Counted from the stretch's first letter, positions 51,509 to 62,994 are shown. The stretch is DNA of 64,000 nucleotides from Huaxiibacter chinensis (GCF_022171985.1 NZ_JAJVHF010000001.1:992001-1056000), one strand, 5' to 3'. Program-made: numbers and translations. Notes: generated by a model from the letters alone, not told the origin.

Positions 51509-51522
51509 ACAGACGATTAAGT

Positions 51523-54636
<3,114 letters not shown>

Positions 54637-54644
54637 TTTTACTT

Positions 54645-54706
54645 ACCATGCCCTGGCAAAAGAGTGCGGTAAAGTCACTCGCTGTCAGCAAGCGAGTGAG
54701 ATCACA
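54645..54706 (-). promoter_or_regulatory. lacZ promoter with CRP site
   Basis: Minus strand: -35 TTTACC (54668-54673), 17-base spacer, -10 CATGGT (54645-54650), a weak promoter. A CRP site TGTGA-N6-TCGCT at 54691-54706 is centred about 61 bases upstream of the start, as in E. coli lac. Confidence 0.75.
54675..54699. repeat. Perfect inverted repeat in the lac promoter
   Basis: TCACTCGCT-N7-AGCGAGTGA. It overlaps the CRP site and the -35, about 59 bases from the centre of O1. Its halves resemble half of O2 (AGCGAGT). Confidence 0.7.
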
Positions 54707-54712
54707 AAATAG

Positions 54713-55783
54713 TCACCGTCTCGCCAGCTGTTCGGCCATGAGCGCGAGCTCTTTTAACTGCTTCGCAAGCTGTTCATGCTGAAGCTGCTGTTCAGTGCGT
54801 GGTGCGCTGGAAAGCCGCGCCACCAGCGAAACCGGCAGTAGCGCCTGCCAGAACGGGGATGATTTTTCGCCCTCGAGTAGCCACTCGACGCTGCGCTCAC
54901 CCGCATCACGAAAGGCCTGGCGGATGGTAGTCAGCGGCGGTGAAAACCAGGCGCTGTCGGCGGTATCGTCGAAGCCGACAAGAGACAGTTGTCCGGGTAT
55001 GGCAACGCCCTTCTCGGCGCACGCCCGCATCACCCCCAATGCCATCTGATCGTTCGCGACCAGGATCGCATCCGGAAGCGTGGCGCCTGCCAGCAGAACA
55101 TGCCCTTTCTCATAACCGGATGCCGCGCTCCAGTCACCATATGCCTGGGCTATGGGCGCAAGGTTATCCGCCGCCAGCCGGGCCAGCCATCCCGCCTGGC
55201 GCATGCGGGCGGAGACGGAACTTGGCGGGCCATTAAGGAGTGCAATGTGCTGGTGACCCAGCTCAAGCAGATGTTCTACCCCCAGCGTCGCGCCCTGCAG
55301 CGCATCGAACGCCAGACGATGAACCTGAGCCTTTTCTGACACATCCAGAAAAAGTACCGGAACCGGTGAAGCCATGGCGCGAAGCCGTTCTGCGTCTGCG
55401 TCATCCAGCGGCACGTTCACTATCAGCCCTTCCACACGCTGGGCCAAAAGTTCCTGGAGCGCGTCCTGACACTGGGAAATGTGTTCAACCATGGAAATCA
55501 GCACGCTGGCACCGCGCGCACCCGCGTGGGATTTGACGGCTGAGGCAATCTGGGAGGGGGCGTGTAACGCCAGGTCGGTGGTGATCAGCCCCAACGTGCG
55601 CGTGCGTTTTCCGGCCAGCTGTTGAGCACCACGATTGGGGACATAGTGCAGTTCCGCCATCGCCCGCTGCACCTTTTCCCGCGTCCGCGCGGAGACATGC
55701 TCCGCATCGTTAATCACGCGTGAGACGGTTTGATAAGAGACGCCCGCCAGGCGGGCCACATCATATAAGGTTATCGCTTTCAT
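54713..55783 (-). CDS. lacI: Lactose operon repressor LacI
   Basis: Repressor of 356 residues (E. coli 360). The helix-turn-helix is YDVARLAGVSYQTVSRVIN at 6-25, with hinge helix QQLAGKRT near 54-60. A periplasmic-binding-protein-like core binds allolactose. The leucine-repeat C-terminus (QLAKQLKELALMAEQLARR) forms the tetramer needed for DNA looping. It sits directly upstream of lacZ in the same direction, 103 bases away. Confidence 0.97.
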   Translation of the reverse strand: MKAITLYDVARLAGVSYQTVSRVINDAEHVSARTREKVQRAMAELHYVPNRGAQQLAGKRTRTLGLITTDLALHAPSQIASAVKSHAGARGASVLISMVEHISQCQDALQELLAQRVEGLIVNVPLDDADAERLRAMASPVPVLFLDVSEKAQVHRLAFDALQGATLGVEHLLELGHQHIALLNGPPSSVSARMRQAGWLARLAADNLAPIAQAYGDWSAASGYEKGHVLLAGATLPDAILVANDQMALGVMRACAEKGVAIPGQLSLVGFDDTADSAWFSPPLTTIRQAFRDAGERSVEWLLEGEKSSPFWQALLPVSLVARLSSAPRTEQQLQHEQLAKQLKELALMAEQLARR

Positions 55784-55841
55784 ACTCTGCGCAGGGTAAC
55801 GGGTAAGGGCCCTATTGTGTCACAGCAGCGTGCGCAAAGCA

Positions 55842-55854
55842 TGTGAGCGCTTCG
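55842..55854. promoter_or_regulatory. Second strong LacI site upstream of lacI
   Basis: TGTGAGCGCTTCG at 55842-55854 repeats 13 bases of O1 exactly and lies about 60 bases upstream of the lacI start. The centres of the two sites are about 1220 bases apart. It could allow autoregulation and looping. Confidence 0.75.
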
Positions 55855-55859
55855 TCGTA

Positions 55860-56471
55860 TTAAACAATTTTGGCCGTTTGTGGCGTGCTCGTTAACGTGG
55901 GCTTTTGACGAAACCAGGGCAGGCAGATCTGGATCAGCGGGCCAATTGCCAGGGCGTACAGGACGGTCCCCACTCCAATGGTTCCGCCGAGCGCCCAGCC
56001 AGTCAACAGGACCGAGACCTCAATCGCCGTACGTACCCCCCGCACCGACCAGCCCGTTCGGGCATGGATACCCGTCATCAGCCCGTCACGCGGACCAGAA
56101 CCAAAGCCTGCGCCAATGTACATCCCGGTAGCGATGGCATTCACGATCACCGCGGCAATCAGCAGAGCGACTCGTGCGGGCAGCGCACTCAATTCTGGCA
56201 TTAACATAAGCGACGCATCGGCGGCCAGCCCCAGCACGATCACATTGCTGATCGTGCCCAGTCCCGGACGCTGCCGCAGTGGGATCCAGAATAGCAGCAC
56301 CACGACGCCGGTCAGGATCATCACCGTACCGATATCAAGCGACAGATGTTTGGCCACGCCAATATGAAACACATTCCAGGGGTCGGCACCCAGGTCGGCA
56401 CGCACAAACATCGCGGTAGAAACACCGTAGAGCACAAGCCCGATATAAAGTTGTAATAAACGACGCGGCAT
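55860..56471 (-). CDS. YczE family membrane protein
   Basis: Inner-membrane protein of 203 residues with about five helices. The N-terminal YIGLVLYGVSTAMFVRADLG and internal FGSGPRDGLMTGIHARTGWSV are typical of the YczE/YyaS/YitT-like group. The ATG at 56471 has AGGAGA before it. Transported substrate unknown. It diverges from a MocR regulator, the arrangement described for YczR-YczE pairs, in which the regulator activates the membrane-protein gene. Confidence 0.85.
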   Translation of the reverse strand: MPRRLLQLYIGLVLYGVSTAMFVRADLGADPWNVFHIGVAKHLSLDIGTVMILTGVVVLLFWIPLRQRPGLGTISNVIVLGLAADASLMLMPELSALPARVALLIAAVIVNAIATGMYIGAGFGSGPRDGLMTGIHARTGWSVRGVRTAIEVSVLLTGWALGGTIGVGTVLYALAIGPLIQICLPWFRQKPTLTSTPQTAKIV

Positions 56472-56555
56472 CTTTTCTCTCCTGATGGTCAGGCTTTTAT
56501 CTTCCCCGCAAATGGCCTTATGATTAATATCCAGTTTTAGAATAGTGGACTGCTT

Positions 56556-57977
56556 ATGTCGCCTCGTCGTTTTGGAAGCCAATCGCTGGCGCGCCTGTTA
56601 GGGCACTGGCAACAACAGACATCCCGTACCCCGCTCTGGCGACAGCTTGCGGATGCGTTGCGTTTGCTCATTCTGGATGGACGGCTCGTGCTGGATACGC
56701 GCCTGCCCGGCGAACGCGAGCTGGCGACTGCGCTGGATGTCAGTCGTACCACCATCAGCAGCGCGTTAGGACATCTGCGAGAGGCAGGATTTCTGGAAAG
56801 CCGTCACGGCAGCGGTTCACGCGTGATCCTGCCGGAAAATCATGCCATTCCCGGTTTATCGTCTACCACCGCGGCCCTTGATCTCTCCACGGCCGCACTG
56901 AGTGCCGGGCCGGAAATTCATCAGGCCTATTCCCACGCGCTTACCGCCATGACGCAGCACCTGTCGCAGACCGGTTACGATCAGTCAGGATTGCTGACGC
57001 TGCGTGAAACCCTCGCCGAACGTTATACCGCGCGCGGTCTGCCCACCCGCGCAGACGAAGTCATGGTGGTGAATGGTGCGGTCAGCGGCCTGGCTTTAGT
57101 GCTAAGAATGTTAACCGGGCCGGGCGATCGGGTGGTGGTCGATCATCCGACGTACCCGCTGGCGATCGCGGCAATTCAGGGGGCATCCTGTCGGCCCGTG
57201 GGCGTCTCGCTGCCGGAATCGGGATGGGATACCGATGGTTTTGCCGCTACGCTGGCGCAAACGGCCCCCCGCCTGGCCTATCTGATGCCTGATTTTCACA
57301 ACCCGACGGGGCGGTGTATGGATAGCGCTACCCGTCAAACCCTTGCCGATATCGCGGCGCAAACCCGCACCACGCTGGTGGTCGACGAAACGATGGTCGA
57401 TCTGTGGTTTGATACGCCGCCACCTGCGCCGCTGGCTGCATTTAACGCGCAAGCCTCGGTCATTACCCTGGGGTCAGCGGGGAAAAGCTTCTGGGGCGGC
57501 CTGCGGCTGGGATGGATTCGGGCCTCTTCCCGCACCATTGCGGCGCTTACCCAAACGCGCGACACCCTTGATTTAGGTTCACCCCTGTTAGAGCAGCTGG
57601 CCACGCAATGGTTAATTGAGAACGGCCCGACATTCCTCCCGGCGCGTCGCAGGATGCTTGCAGAACGCCGCGACCGCTGTGGTGAGCTGTTGCGGAAACA
57701 TTTTCCGACGTGGCACTTTCAGACGCCCGAAGGGGGCCTTTCTTACTGGGTGGAACTGCCCGACAGACTGGCAACCCAGCTTGCGGCACTTGCTGAAACA
57801 CAGGGAATTCACCTGGGCACCGGGACGCGTTTCGGCCTGGCCGGGGCCTTCGACCGCTATCTGCGCATGCCTTTTTCGCTGGAGCCAGAGGTGCTGGAAG
57901 ATGCCCTGACGCGAATTAAACCGCTCTGGCAAACGCTGATTAAAAACGAGAACACGCAGAAACGAAGGGTGATATAA
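56556..57977 (+). CDS. MocR-type regulator, YczR-like
   Basis: Regulator of 473 residues with a GntR winged helix at about 20-90 (LPGERELATALDVSRTTISSAL) and an aminotransferase-fold domain. The PLP lysine is in LGSAGKSFWGGLRLGW, and PDFHNPTGR is a PLP aspartate/asparagine motif. Divergent from the YczE gene across 84 bases, which suggests it controls that gene. The ligand is unknown. Sits next to lacI in an accessory block absent from E. coli. Confidence 0.87.
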   Translation: MSPRRFGSQSLARLLGHWQQQTSRTPLWRQLADALRLLILDGRLVLDTRLPGERELATALDVSRTTISSALGHLREAGFLESRHGSGSRVILPENHAIPGLSSTTAALDLSTAALSAGPEIHQAYSHALTAMTQHLSQTGYDQSGLLTLRETLAERYTARGLPTRADEVMVVNGAVSGLALVLRMLTGPGDRVVVDHPTYPLAIAAIQGASCRPVGVSLPESGWDTDGFAATLAQTAPRLAYLMPDFHNPTGRCMDSATRQTLADIAAQTRTTLVVDETMVDLWFDTPPPAPLAAFNAQASVITLGSAGKSFWGGLRLGWIRASSRTIAALTQTRDTLDLGSPLLEQLATQWLIENGPTFLPARRRMLAERRDRCGELLRKHFPTWHFQTPEGGLSYWVELPDRLATQLAALAETQGIHLGTGTRFGLAGAFDRYLRMPFSLEPEVLEDALTRIKPLWQTLIKNENTQKRRVI

Positions 57978-57980
57978 ATA

Positions 57981-58017
57981 AAAACTGCTGGCTGCAACGA
58001 ATGCAGTCAGCAGTTTT
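57981..58017. terminator. Bidirectional terminator
   Basis: AAAACTGCTG (57981-57990) pairs with CAGCAGTTTT (58008-58017), with an inner TGC/GCA pairing. It separates the MocR gene from the converging small-gene cassette. Confidence 0.85.
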
Positions 58018-58029
58018 CACAGAAACGAT

Positions 58030-58245
58030 TTAGTGTTGCGGAGGAATAGGGAAGCCTTTAAGGGAAATAACAAAATCTTCTCCCTGTTTTTTTATTTTTG
58101 CACCGGTATCACACCAGTCTGATGCAATTCGAAAAAACTCATCACTTCCAACATTCCAGCCCAGACGAACATGTTTAACATAGCCTGAGCGAAGCATGTC
58201 GCAGGCCTCTTTGTAGTCGCTGGCGGTTGACAGTTGTTGTTTCAT
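58030..58245 (-). CDS. Small protein of unknown function, second gene of a two-gene cassette
   Basis: A 71-residue protein I do not recognise. It reads MKQQLSTASDYKEACDMLRS at the start, then a YVKHVRLGWN strand, a helix (FFRIASDWCD) and a final strand (DFVISLKGFPIPPQH), so a small alpha-beta fold is likely. It overlaps the upstream gene by four bases (ATGA). The order, with a ribbon-helix-helix-like protein first, resembles toxin-antitoxin pairs, but no toxin family is recognised. The single cysteine is at residue 45. Confidence 0.7.
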   Translation of the reverse strand: MKQQLSTASDYKEACDMLRSGYVKHVRLGWNVGSDEFFRIASDWCDTGAKIKKQGEDFVISLKGFPIPPQH

Positions 58246-58493
58246 TTTCTCTTCTTCAGAATTTTACGTAGTGCCTTGATTTCCTTAGGAGTAAATGGCG
58301 TAACGCTCTCTTCTTCCGTATGCTGATTATCAATATCCTCTTCCGTTACTCCCGCCTCTGCAACGGCTTCAAAGGCAAGCTGCAGCAGTTTTTCAGTGGT
58401 GACGCTAAGATTCTCATTGTTGACTTCAGCATAGTGGCGAAGTCTCTCTTTCAACGCTTCATCAATTTTTACGTTTAATACCGCAGTGGCCAT
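58242..58493 (-). CDS. Ribbon-helix-helix-like small protein, first gene of a two-gene cassette
   Basis: An 83-residue protein. The N-terminal MATAVLNVKIDEALKERLRH is typical of RelB/CopG-like DNA-binding antitoxins: one beta strand, then a helix. An acidic linker and a basic tail (KALRKILKKRK) follow. The ATG at 58493 is preferred over the GTG at 58502, because GAAGGGAAG sits at the right distance from the ATG. Cotranslated with the downstream 71-residue protein. Probably binds its own promoter. Confidence 0.7.
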   Translation of the reverse strand: MATAVLNVKIDEALKERLRHYAEVNNENLSVTTEKLLQLAFEAVAEAGVTEEDIDNQHTEEESVTPFTPKEIKALRKILKKRK

Positions 58494-58502
58494 GTTTGTC
58501 AC

Positions 58503-58765
58503 TTCCCTTCGATATAAGTACTTTATTTAATACACGAAGTTAACAATCTGATCCAGATTTATATTTTTTGTTTATAACATTAAAAAAACGCCAGATAATA
58601 AAATGACAGTCTATTATTACAGGTTTATGACAATATTATTTCACCCTGATGAAGAATATATTACACAACCCTGAGGTTAATAAGGGTTTAGCGCAGTAGT
58701 CGCGTAGAAAGATGTTGGACGATGCCGGTGTGGATGAGCGAATCGGGAAAGGGTAAAGCAGAATT
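58503..58765. promoter_or_regulatory. AT-rich promoter region of the small-gene cassette
   Basis: About 260 bases without a gene, low in GC. An AAGTACTT palindrome at 58517-58524, close to the cassette start, is a possible operator. Low GC here and in the cassette hints at recent acquisition. The right end adjoins the 3' end of the 4.5S RNA gene. Confidence 0.4.
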
Positions 58766-58879
58766 GGGTGGGGGCCCTGCCAGCTACATCCCGGCACACA
58801 CGTCGTCTGCCCTGGCTGCTTCCTTCCGGACCTGACCTGGTGAACAGAGTAGCGTTGCGGGAGAACCAACAGAGCCCCC
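58766..58879 (-). ncRNA. ffs: 4.5S RNA of the signal recognition particle
   Basis: The minus strand begins GGGGGCTCTGTTGG and ends CCCCCACCC, 114 bases, as in E. coli. The conserved apical core TCAGGTCCGGAAGGAAGCAG, bound by Ffh, is intact. It guides ribosomes making membrane proteins to FtsY. The gene lies next to atl as in E. coli. Confidence 0.98.
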
Positions 58880-58911
58880 ATTGAGAGCGTTGATAACCAA
58901 CGCGCAGGCGC

Positions 58912-58940
58912 ATTATCCCTGCACGGGATCGCAATTGCAA
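58912..58940 (-). promoter_or_regulatory. ffs promoter
   Basis: Minus strand -35 TTGCAA (58935-58940), 17-base spacer and -10 GATAAT (58912-58917). Start of transcription would be about 25 bases before the mature RNA, in line with the known 5' leader of the precursor. Confidence 0.75.
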
Positions 58941-59101
58941 GTTAACACCAACCGGATGATGGTTTATTGCGCAAAGCAGGCCTTTAATCAGGTATTATCC
59001 CCCTTTTCTGCGGTGTTTACGCACAACAGGGACGACGCAGACGCTTTTTCCAGAGGCGATTTGGGCGAAAATCGGTTTAAGACATACCCACAGGAGTAAA
59101 A

Positions 59102-59413
59102 ATGGACCAACACGACTCTTTTCCACAGCGCGTGTGGCAGATTGTCGCTTCCATTCCCGAAGGCACGGTCACCACTTACGGCGAGGTCGCGCGGATGGCA
59201 GGGTCACCGCGTGCAGCACGGCAGGTTGGCGGCGTGCTAAAGCGGCTGCCGGAAGGCAGTACCCTGCCGTGGCATCGTGTCGTCAATCGTCAGGGGGTTA
59301 TTTCGCTCACCGGACCGGATTTGCAACGGCAGCGGCAGGCACTTTTGTCTGAAGGCGTTATCGTCTCCGGGAAAGGGGAAATCGATCTGGGGACGTATCG
59401 CTGGAGATATTAA
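59102..59413 (+). CDS. atl: Alkyltransferase-like protein Atl (YbaZ)
   Basis: DNA-damage recognition protein of 103 residues. It resembles the DNA-binding half of O6-alkylguanine transferase but has PWHR (56-59) where the active enzymes have PCHR, so Trp57 replaces the reactive Cys. It binds O6-alkylguanine and hands it to nucleotide excision repair. Helix-turn-helix SPRAARQVGG carries the arginine finger. E. coli has a longer annotated N-terminus. Confidence 0.95.
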   Translation: MDQHDSFPQRVWQIVASIPEGTVTTYGEVARMAGSPRAARQVGGVLKRLPEGSTLPWHRVVNRQGVISLTGPDLQRQRQALLSEGVIVSGKGEIDLGTYRWRY

Positions 59414-59416
59414 ATA

Positions 59417-59440
59417 CCCTCCCCGAATGGAGAGGGTACG
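59417..59440 (+). terminator. Hairpin between atl and ybaY
   Basis: TACCCTC...GAGGGTA stem between convergent genes, four bases past atl. Short and without a T run. Confidence 0.4.
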
Positions 59441-59446
59441 AGAAGA

Positions 59447-60013
59447 TTAATACTGAGTTGGTGCAGGTACGGCTGAAGACGGATTCACCTGCGTTGGCGA
59501 GGTAGAGGGCACTGTGGTTGTCGCACCGTTCTGCTGTACAGGCACAGCGGTCTGCTGCACAGGCACCAGCGTCAGATCGGCTTTCGTCCCACCCTGATTG
59601 ATAACCGGCTGCACCGTATCGGTGATAAAGACCAGTTTATCCTTCACGGTAATGGCCGCACTCAGCAAAATACGCGCATTAGGCTGGATGTCTGCCGGCT
59701 TAAATGGCAGCACGAAGCTGAATGGCGCTTGCTTACCTTCCGTACGAACGGCTTTCTGAGACAGGACTTTTGACGGCGCATCCGCCATAGAAGCATCAGA
59801 AAGCGTCACAGTTAAGACTGCGTCTGGCGGTAAGGCCACTTTCTGACGGATCCATACCGTACCAGAAACATTAGGCTGCTGCATGGTCGGCTGCGTGGTT
59901 GCACCCGCGGCACTTGGATTTGGCGCAGGGGTTTGGATATCGGCGCTCTTATCCGCACAGGCGGACAAACTGACAGCTAACGCGACGCCACTCAACATGT
60001 GTACGAATTTCAT
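59447..60013 (-). CDS. ybaY: YbaY family lipoprotein
   Basis: Outer-membrane-type lipoprotein of 188 residues. The signal peptide ends in lipobox SLSAC near residue 18, and +2 is Ala, so outer-membrane sorting is likely. A beta-rich domain (SGTVWIRQKVALPPDAVLTVTL) is followed by a Thr/Val/Gln-rich C-terminal tail with repeated VPVQQ. Role unknown. Confidence 0.93.
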   Translation of the reverse strand: MKFVHMLSGVALAVSLSACADKSADIQTPAPNPSAAGATTQPTMQQPNVSGTVWIRQKVALPPDAVLTVTLSDASMADAPSKVLSQKAVRTEGKQAPFSFVLPFKPADIQPNARILLSAAITVKDKLVFITDTVQPVINQGGTKADLTLVPVQQTAVPVQQNGATTTVPSTSPTQVNPSSAVPAPTQY

Positions 60014-60216
60014 TGAAGTCTCCTTATCATCAATGCGTCAACGGGATCGATCCCAGCCGATAACGTTAACATTCACATAACGGACTAAGTCTGGCACAAG
60101 TCACAGATATTTGCCTGGTTTCAACCTGTTATTCAGATTATTGCACCCATCGGACCACTTGCATTTCTGCGTTATAATCAGCGTATCTTTCGCCAGGGCG
60201 TATATTGAGGACCACT

Positions 60217-61077
60217 ATGAGTCAAGCACTGAACAATCTGCTGACATTACTGAATCTGGAAAAAATCGAGGAAGGACTCTTCCGCGGACAAAGCGAAGAT
60301 CTGGGCTTACGCCAGGTATTTGGCGGTCAGGTCGTGGGACAAGCGCTGTATGCCGCAAAAGAGACCGTGCCCGCAGACCGTCTGGTGCATTCATTCCACA
60401 GCTACTTTTTACGCCCCGGGGACAGCGCAAAACCGATCGTGTATGACGTTGAAGTGTTGCGTGACGGAAACAGTTTCAGCGCGCGACGCGTAGCGGCGGT
60501 GCAACATGGTAAACCCATCTTCTATATGACCGCCTCTTTCCAGGCGCCAGAACCGGGCTATGAGCATCAGAAAACCATGCCACCCGCTCCGGCCCCGGAT
60601 GACTTAAAATCGGAGACGGAGATCGCCCGTGCGCTCTCACATCTGCTGCCACCGCAGGTGAAAGAAAAATTCCTTTGCGATAAACCGCTGGAGATCCGCC
60701 CGGTCGAATTCCACAATCCGATGAAAGGCCATACGGCGGAGCCAACGCGTCAGGTCTGGATGCGCGCAAACGGGACGGTTCCGGCCGATCTGCGCGTTCA
60801 TCAGTATCTGTTGGGTTACGCCTCGGACTTTAACTTCCTGCCCGTGGCATTACAACCTCACGGCGTCGGCTTCCTTGAAAAAGGCATGCAGGTTGCCACC
60901 ATCGACCATTCGATGTGGTTCCATCGTCCGTTCGATTTGAATGACTGGTTGCTCTATAGCGTGGAGAGTACCTCGGCCTCCAGCGCCCGTGGTTTTGTGC
61001 GCGGTGAGTTTTATACTCAGGACGGCGTTCTGGTGGCGTCAACGGTGCAGGAAGGGGTGATGCGTAATCGGGGATAA
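60217..61077 (+). CDS. tesB: Acyl-CoA thioesterase II
   Basis: Cytosolic thioesterase of 286 residues with a double hot-dog fold, cleaving medium- and long-chain acyl-CoA. The catalytic Asp lies in [13 protein letters not shown] near residue 204, and the Thr and Gln partners lie in STSASSARG and STVQEG. The ATG at 60217 (MSQALNNLL) gives the E. coli length; the longer frame adds four residues. Confidence 0.97.
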   Translation: MSQALNNLLTLLNLEKIEEGLFRGQSEDLGLRQVFGGQVVGQALYAAKETVPADRLVHSFHSYFLRPGDSAKPIVYDVEVLRDGNSFSARRVAAVQHGKPIFYMTASFQAPEPGYEHQKTMPPAPAPDDLKSETEIARALSHLLPPQVKEKFLCDKPLEIRPVEFHNPMKGHTAEPTRQVWMRANGTVPADLRVHQYLLGYASDFNFLPVALQPHGVGFLEKGMQVATIDHSMWFHRPFDLNDWLLYSVESTSASSARGFVRGEFYTQDGVLVASTVQEGVMRNRG

Positions 61078-61137
61078 GGTTCTGTGACCTGTTGCCCTCC
61101 CCTGCTTTTTGCACCCGGGGAGGGCATGGCATTCATA

Positions 61138-61163
61138 ACGGCAACGTGCGTTGCCGTTTTTTT
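61138..61163 (+). terminator. Terminator of tesB
   Basis: ACGGCAAC-GTGC-GTTGCCGT followed by TTTTTT at 61158-61163. It ends just before the amtB stop on the other strand. Confidence 0.9.
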
Positions 61164-61164
61164 A

Positions 61165-62451
61165 TCAGGCGTTATAGGCGTTCTCGCCATGGCTGTTCAC
61201 GTCCAGCCCTTCGCGTTCCTGCTCTTCCGGCACGCGCAGACCAACGGTCATATCAGCAAGCTTGTACGCAATGAAGGCCACTACACCTGACCAGACGAGG
61301 GTGATACCGATGCTTTCCAGCTGTACCAGTACCTGATGGCCCATGGTCACGCCTTCTGCATAACCCACACCACCCAGTGAGGTTGAGGCAAAAATACCGG
61401 TCATGATGCAACCCACGATGCCGCACACGCCGTGCACTCCGAAGACGTCACAGGGATCGTCCACGCGCAGAATGCGTTTCAGCGCCGTTACGCCCCACAG
61501 GCCCGCCAGACCCGACACCAGACCAACCAGCAACGCGCCACCGACGCCTACGAAACCACAGGCTGGCGTAATACCGACCAGGCCCGCAATCGCACCGGAG
61601 CACGCACCCAGCAAGGACGGTTTTCCGCGTACCACCCACTCGCCAAAGATCCAGGAGAGGATCGCGCCCGCCGTTGCCACCACCGTGTTCACAAAGGCCA
61701 GCGCAGCGATCTCGTTAGCCGCGCTTGCCGAACCGGCGTTGAAACCGAACCAGCCAAAATAGAGGATCGCGGTGCCCATAAAGACCATCGGCAGGTTATG
61801 TGGCTTAAAGGCTTCTTTGCCAAAGCCCACGCGTTTGCCAATCAGATAGGCGCCAACCAGACCCGCCACTGCCGCGTTGATGTGCACAACTGTACCGCCG
61901 GCAAAATCCAGCGCGCCGTGAGAGGCCAGCATACCGCCGCCCCAGACCATATGCGCAATCGGCACGTAAGAGAGCGTCATCCAGACCACGACGAAAATCA
62001 GCACGGCAGAGAAGCGAATACGTTCCGCCAGAGCGCCGACAATCAGCCCAACGGTAATGGCGGCAAACGACCCCTGGAACGCAACGTGAATATATTGATA
62101 GAAGCTGCCCATCACTGCGGTCAGCTCGATATTTTTCAGCATCACCCAGTTAAAGTTGCCGAAGAAGGCGTTTCCTTCCCCGAAGGCCAGCGAGTAGCCA
62201 TACACCACCCACAACACGCAGACGAGCGCAAAGGTGACGGCCACCTGAGTGAGCATGGAAAGCACGTTTTTACCGCGGATCAAACCACCATAAAAGAGCG
62301 CGATCCCCGGAATGGTCATGAACAGCACCAGCGCGGTGCAGATCATCATAAAGGCGTTGTCGGCTTTATCCGCCACGGCAGGGGCAGCCATTGCCAGTCC
62401 CGGCAGCAGTGCCAGCGACCCCAGACCCAATTTGATTGTTGATTTCTTCAT
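61165..62451 (-). CDS. amtB: Ammonium transporter AmtB
   Basis: Trimeric inner-membrane ammonium channel of 428 residues with a cleaved signal sequence (about 22 residues, ending AMA before APAVADK) and 11 helices. The pore histidines lie in GGTVVHINAAV and in FGVHGVCG. It is shut when GlnK binds at low nitrogen demand. The ATG at 62451 gives the E. coli length. In the same operon as glnK, 35 bases away. Confidence 0.97.
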   Translation of the reverse strand: MKKSTIKLGLGSLALLPGLAMAAPAVADKADNAFMMICTALVLFMTIPGIALFYGGLIRGKNVLSMLTQVAVTFALVCVLWVVYGYSLAFGEGNAFFGNFNWVMLKNIELTAVMGSFYQYIHVAFQGSFAAITVGLIVGALAERIRFSAVLIFVVVWMTLSYVPIAHMVWGGGMLASHGALDFAGGTVVHINAAVAGLVGAYLIGKRVGFGKEAFKPHNLPMVFMGTAILYFGWFGFNAGSASAANEIAALAFVNTVVATAGAILSWIFGEWVVRGKPSLLGACSGAIAGLVGITPACGFVGVGGALLVGLVSGLAGLWGVTALKRILRVDDPCDVFGVHGVCGIVGCIMTGIFASTSLGGVGYAEGVTMGHQVLVQLESIGITLVWSGVVAFIAYKLADMTVGLRVPEEQEREGLDVNSHGENAYNA

Positions 62452-62486
62452 TTTCTCGATCCCTTTCACTGTGTGCCTGGCGTCAC

Positions 62487-62825
62487 TTACAATGCGGCTT
62501 CGTCAGCTTCGCCCGTACGGATGCGAATGACGCGCTGCAACTCGGCAACGAAAATTTTGCCGTCACCAATTTTGCCGGTATAGGCGGCTTTGCTGACGAT
62601 GTCGATCACCTCATCAAGCTGATCGTCAGCAATAGCCACATCAATTTTTACTTTGGGCAGAAAGTTCACGCTGTACTCCGCGCCGCGATAAAGCTCTGCG
62701 TGCCCTTTCTGACGGCCAAAGCCTTTGACCTCGGTCACCGTCAGCCCCTGAATACCCATTGAAGACAAGGCTTCACGCACGTCTTCGAGTTTGAATGGTT
62801 TAATTACCACCGTAACCAGCTTCAT
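62487..62825 (-). CDS. glnK: Nitrogen regulatory PII protein GlnK
   Basis: Trimeric signal protein of 112 residues, uridylylated by GlnD on Tyr51 in the T-loop (RGAEYSVNFLPK). It blocks AmtB when nitrogen is plentiful and affects NtrB. ATP/2-oxoglutarate residues are conserved (KGFGRQKG, the GKIGDGKIF region). Transcribed from the sigma-54 promoter just upstream. Confidence 0.98.
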   Translation of the reverse strand: MKLVTVVIKPFKLEDVREALSSMGIQGLTVTEVKGFGRQKGHAELYRGAEYSVNFLPKVKIDVAIADDQLDEVIDIVSKAAYTGKIGDGKIFVAELQRVIRIRTGEADEAAL

Positions 62826-62880
62826 AGTTCCTCTCCAGTCAGAATTCAGTAATGGCCGCAGCTAACACACAGAAATTATT

Positions 62881-62895
62881 GCAAGCGCTGTGCCA
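62881..62895 (-). promoter_or_regulatory. Sigma-54 promoter of glnK-amtB
   Basis: Minus strand TGGCAC-N5-TTGC: -24 element at 62890-62895, -12 element at 62881-62884. This is a full match to the sigma-54 consensus. The start codon is 56 bases downstream. Confidence 0.92.
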
Positions 62896-62960
62896 GATTT
62901 GAAAAGCGTGGAAAAAGGGGTCTCAAAGCGCGTACGAAAGGGGAACGGGCGGAACGGATG

Positions 62961-62994
62961 AAAAAAAACGCACCATGACAGTGCAGGGTGCGTT
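62961..62994 (-). terminator. Terminator of mdlAB
   Basis: Minus strand AACGCACC (62994-62987) pairs with GGTGCGTT (62974-62967), followed by a T run (62966-62961). Lies 54 bases past the mdlB stop. Confidence 0.85.
62970..62984. promoter_or_regulatory. NtrC-binding site of glnK
   Basis: Minus strand GCAC-TGTCAT-GGTGC, which matches the NtrC site pattern GCAC(N6)GGTGC. It is about 110 bases upstream of the expected glnK start, a normal enhancer distance, and lies inside the mdlB terminator. Confidence 0.75.

Noticed and set aside
58030..58493. HicAB or RelBE toxin-antitoxin identity
   Set aside because: The gene order and overlap fit, but neither protein shows residues that would place it in a named toxin family, so only a neutral description is given.
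61432..62442. Open frame of 336 codons antisense to amtB
   Set aside because: Mirror of a conserved membrane protein, rich in His, Gln and Arg, with no start signal.
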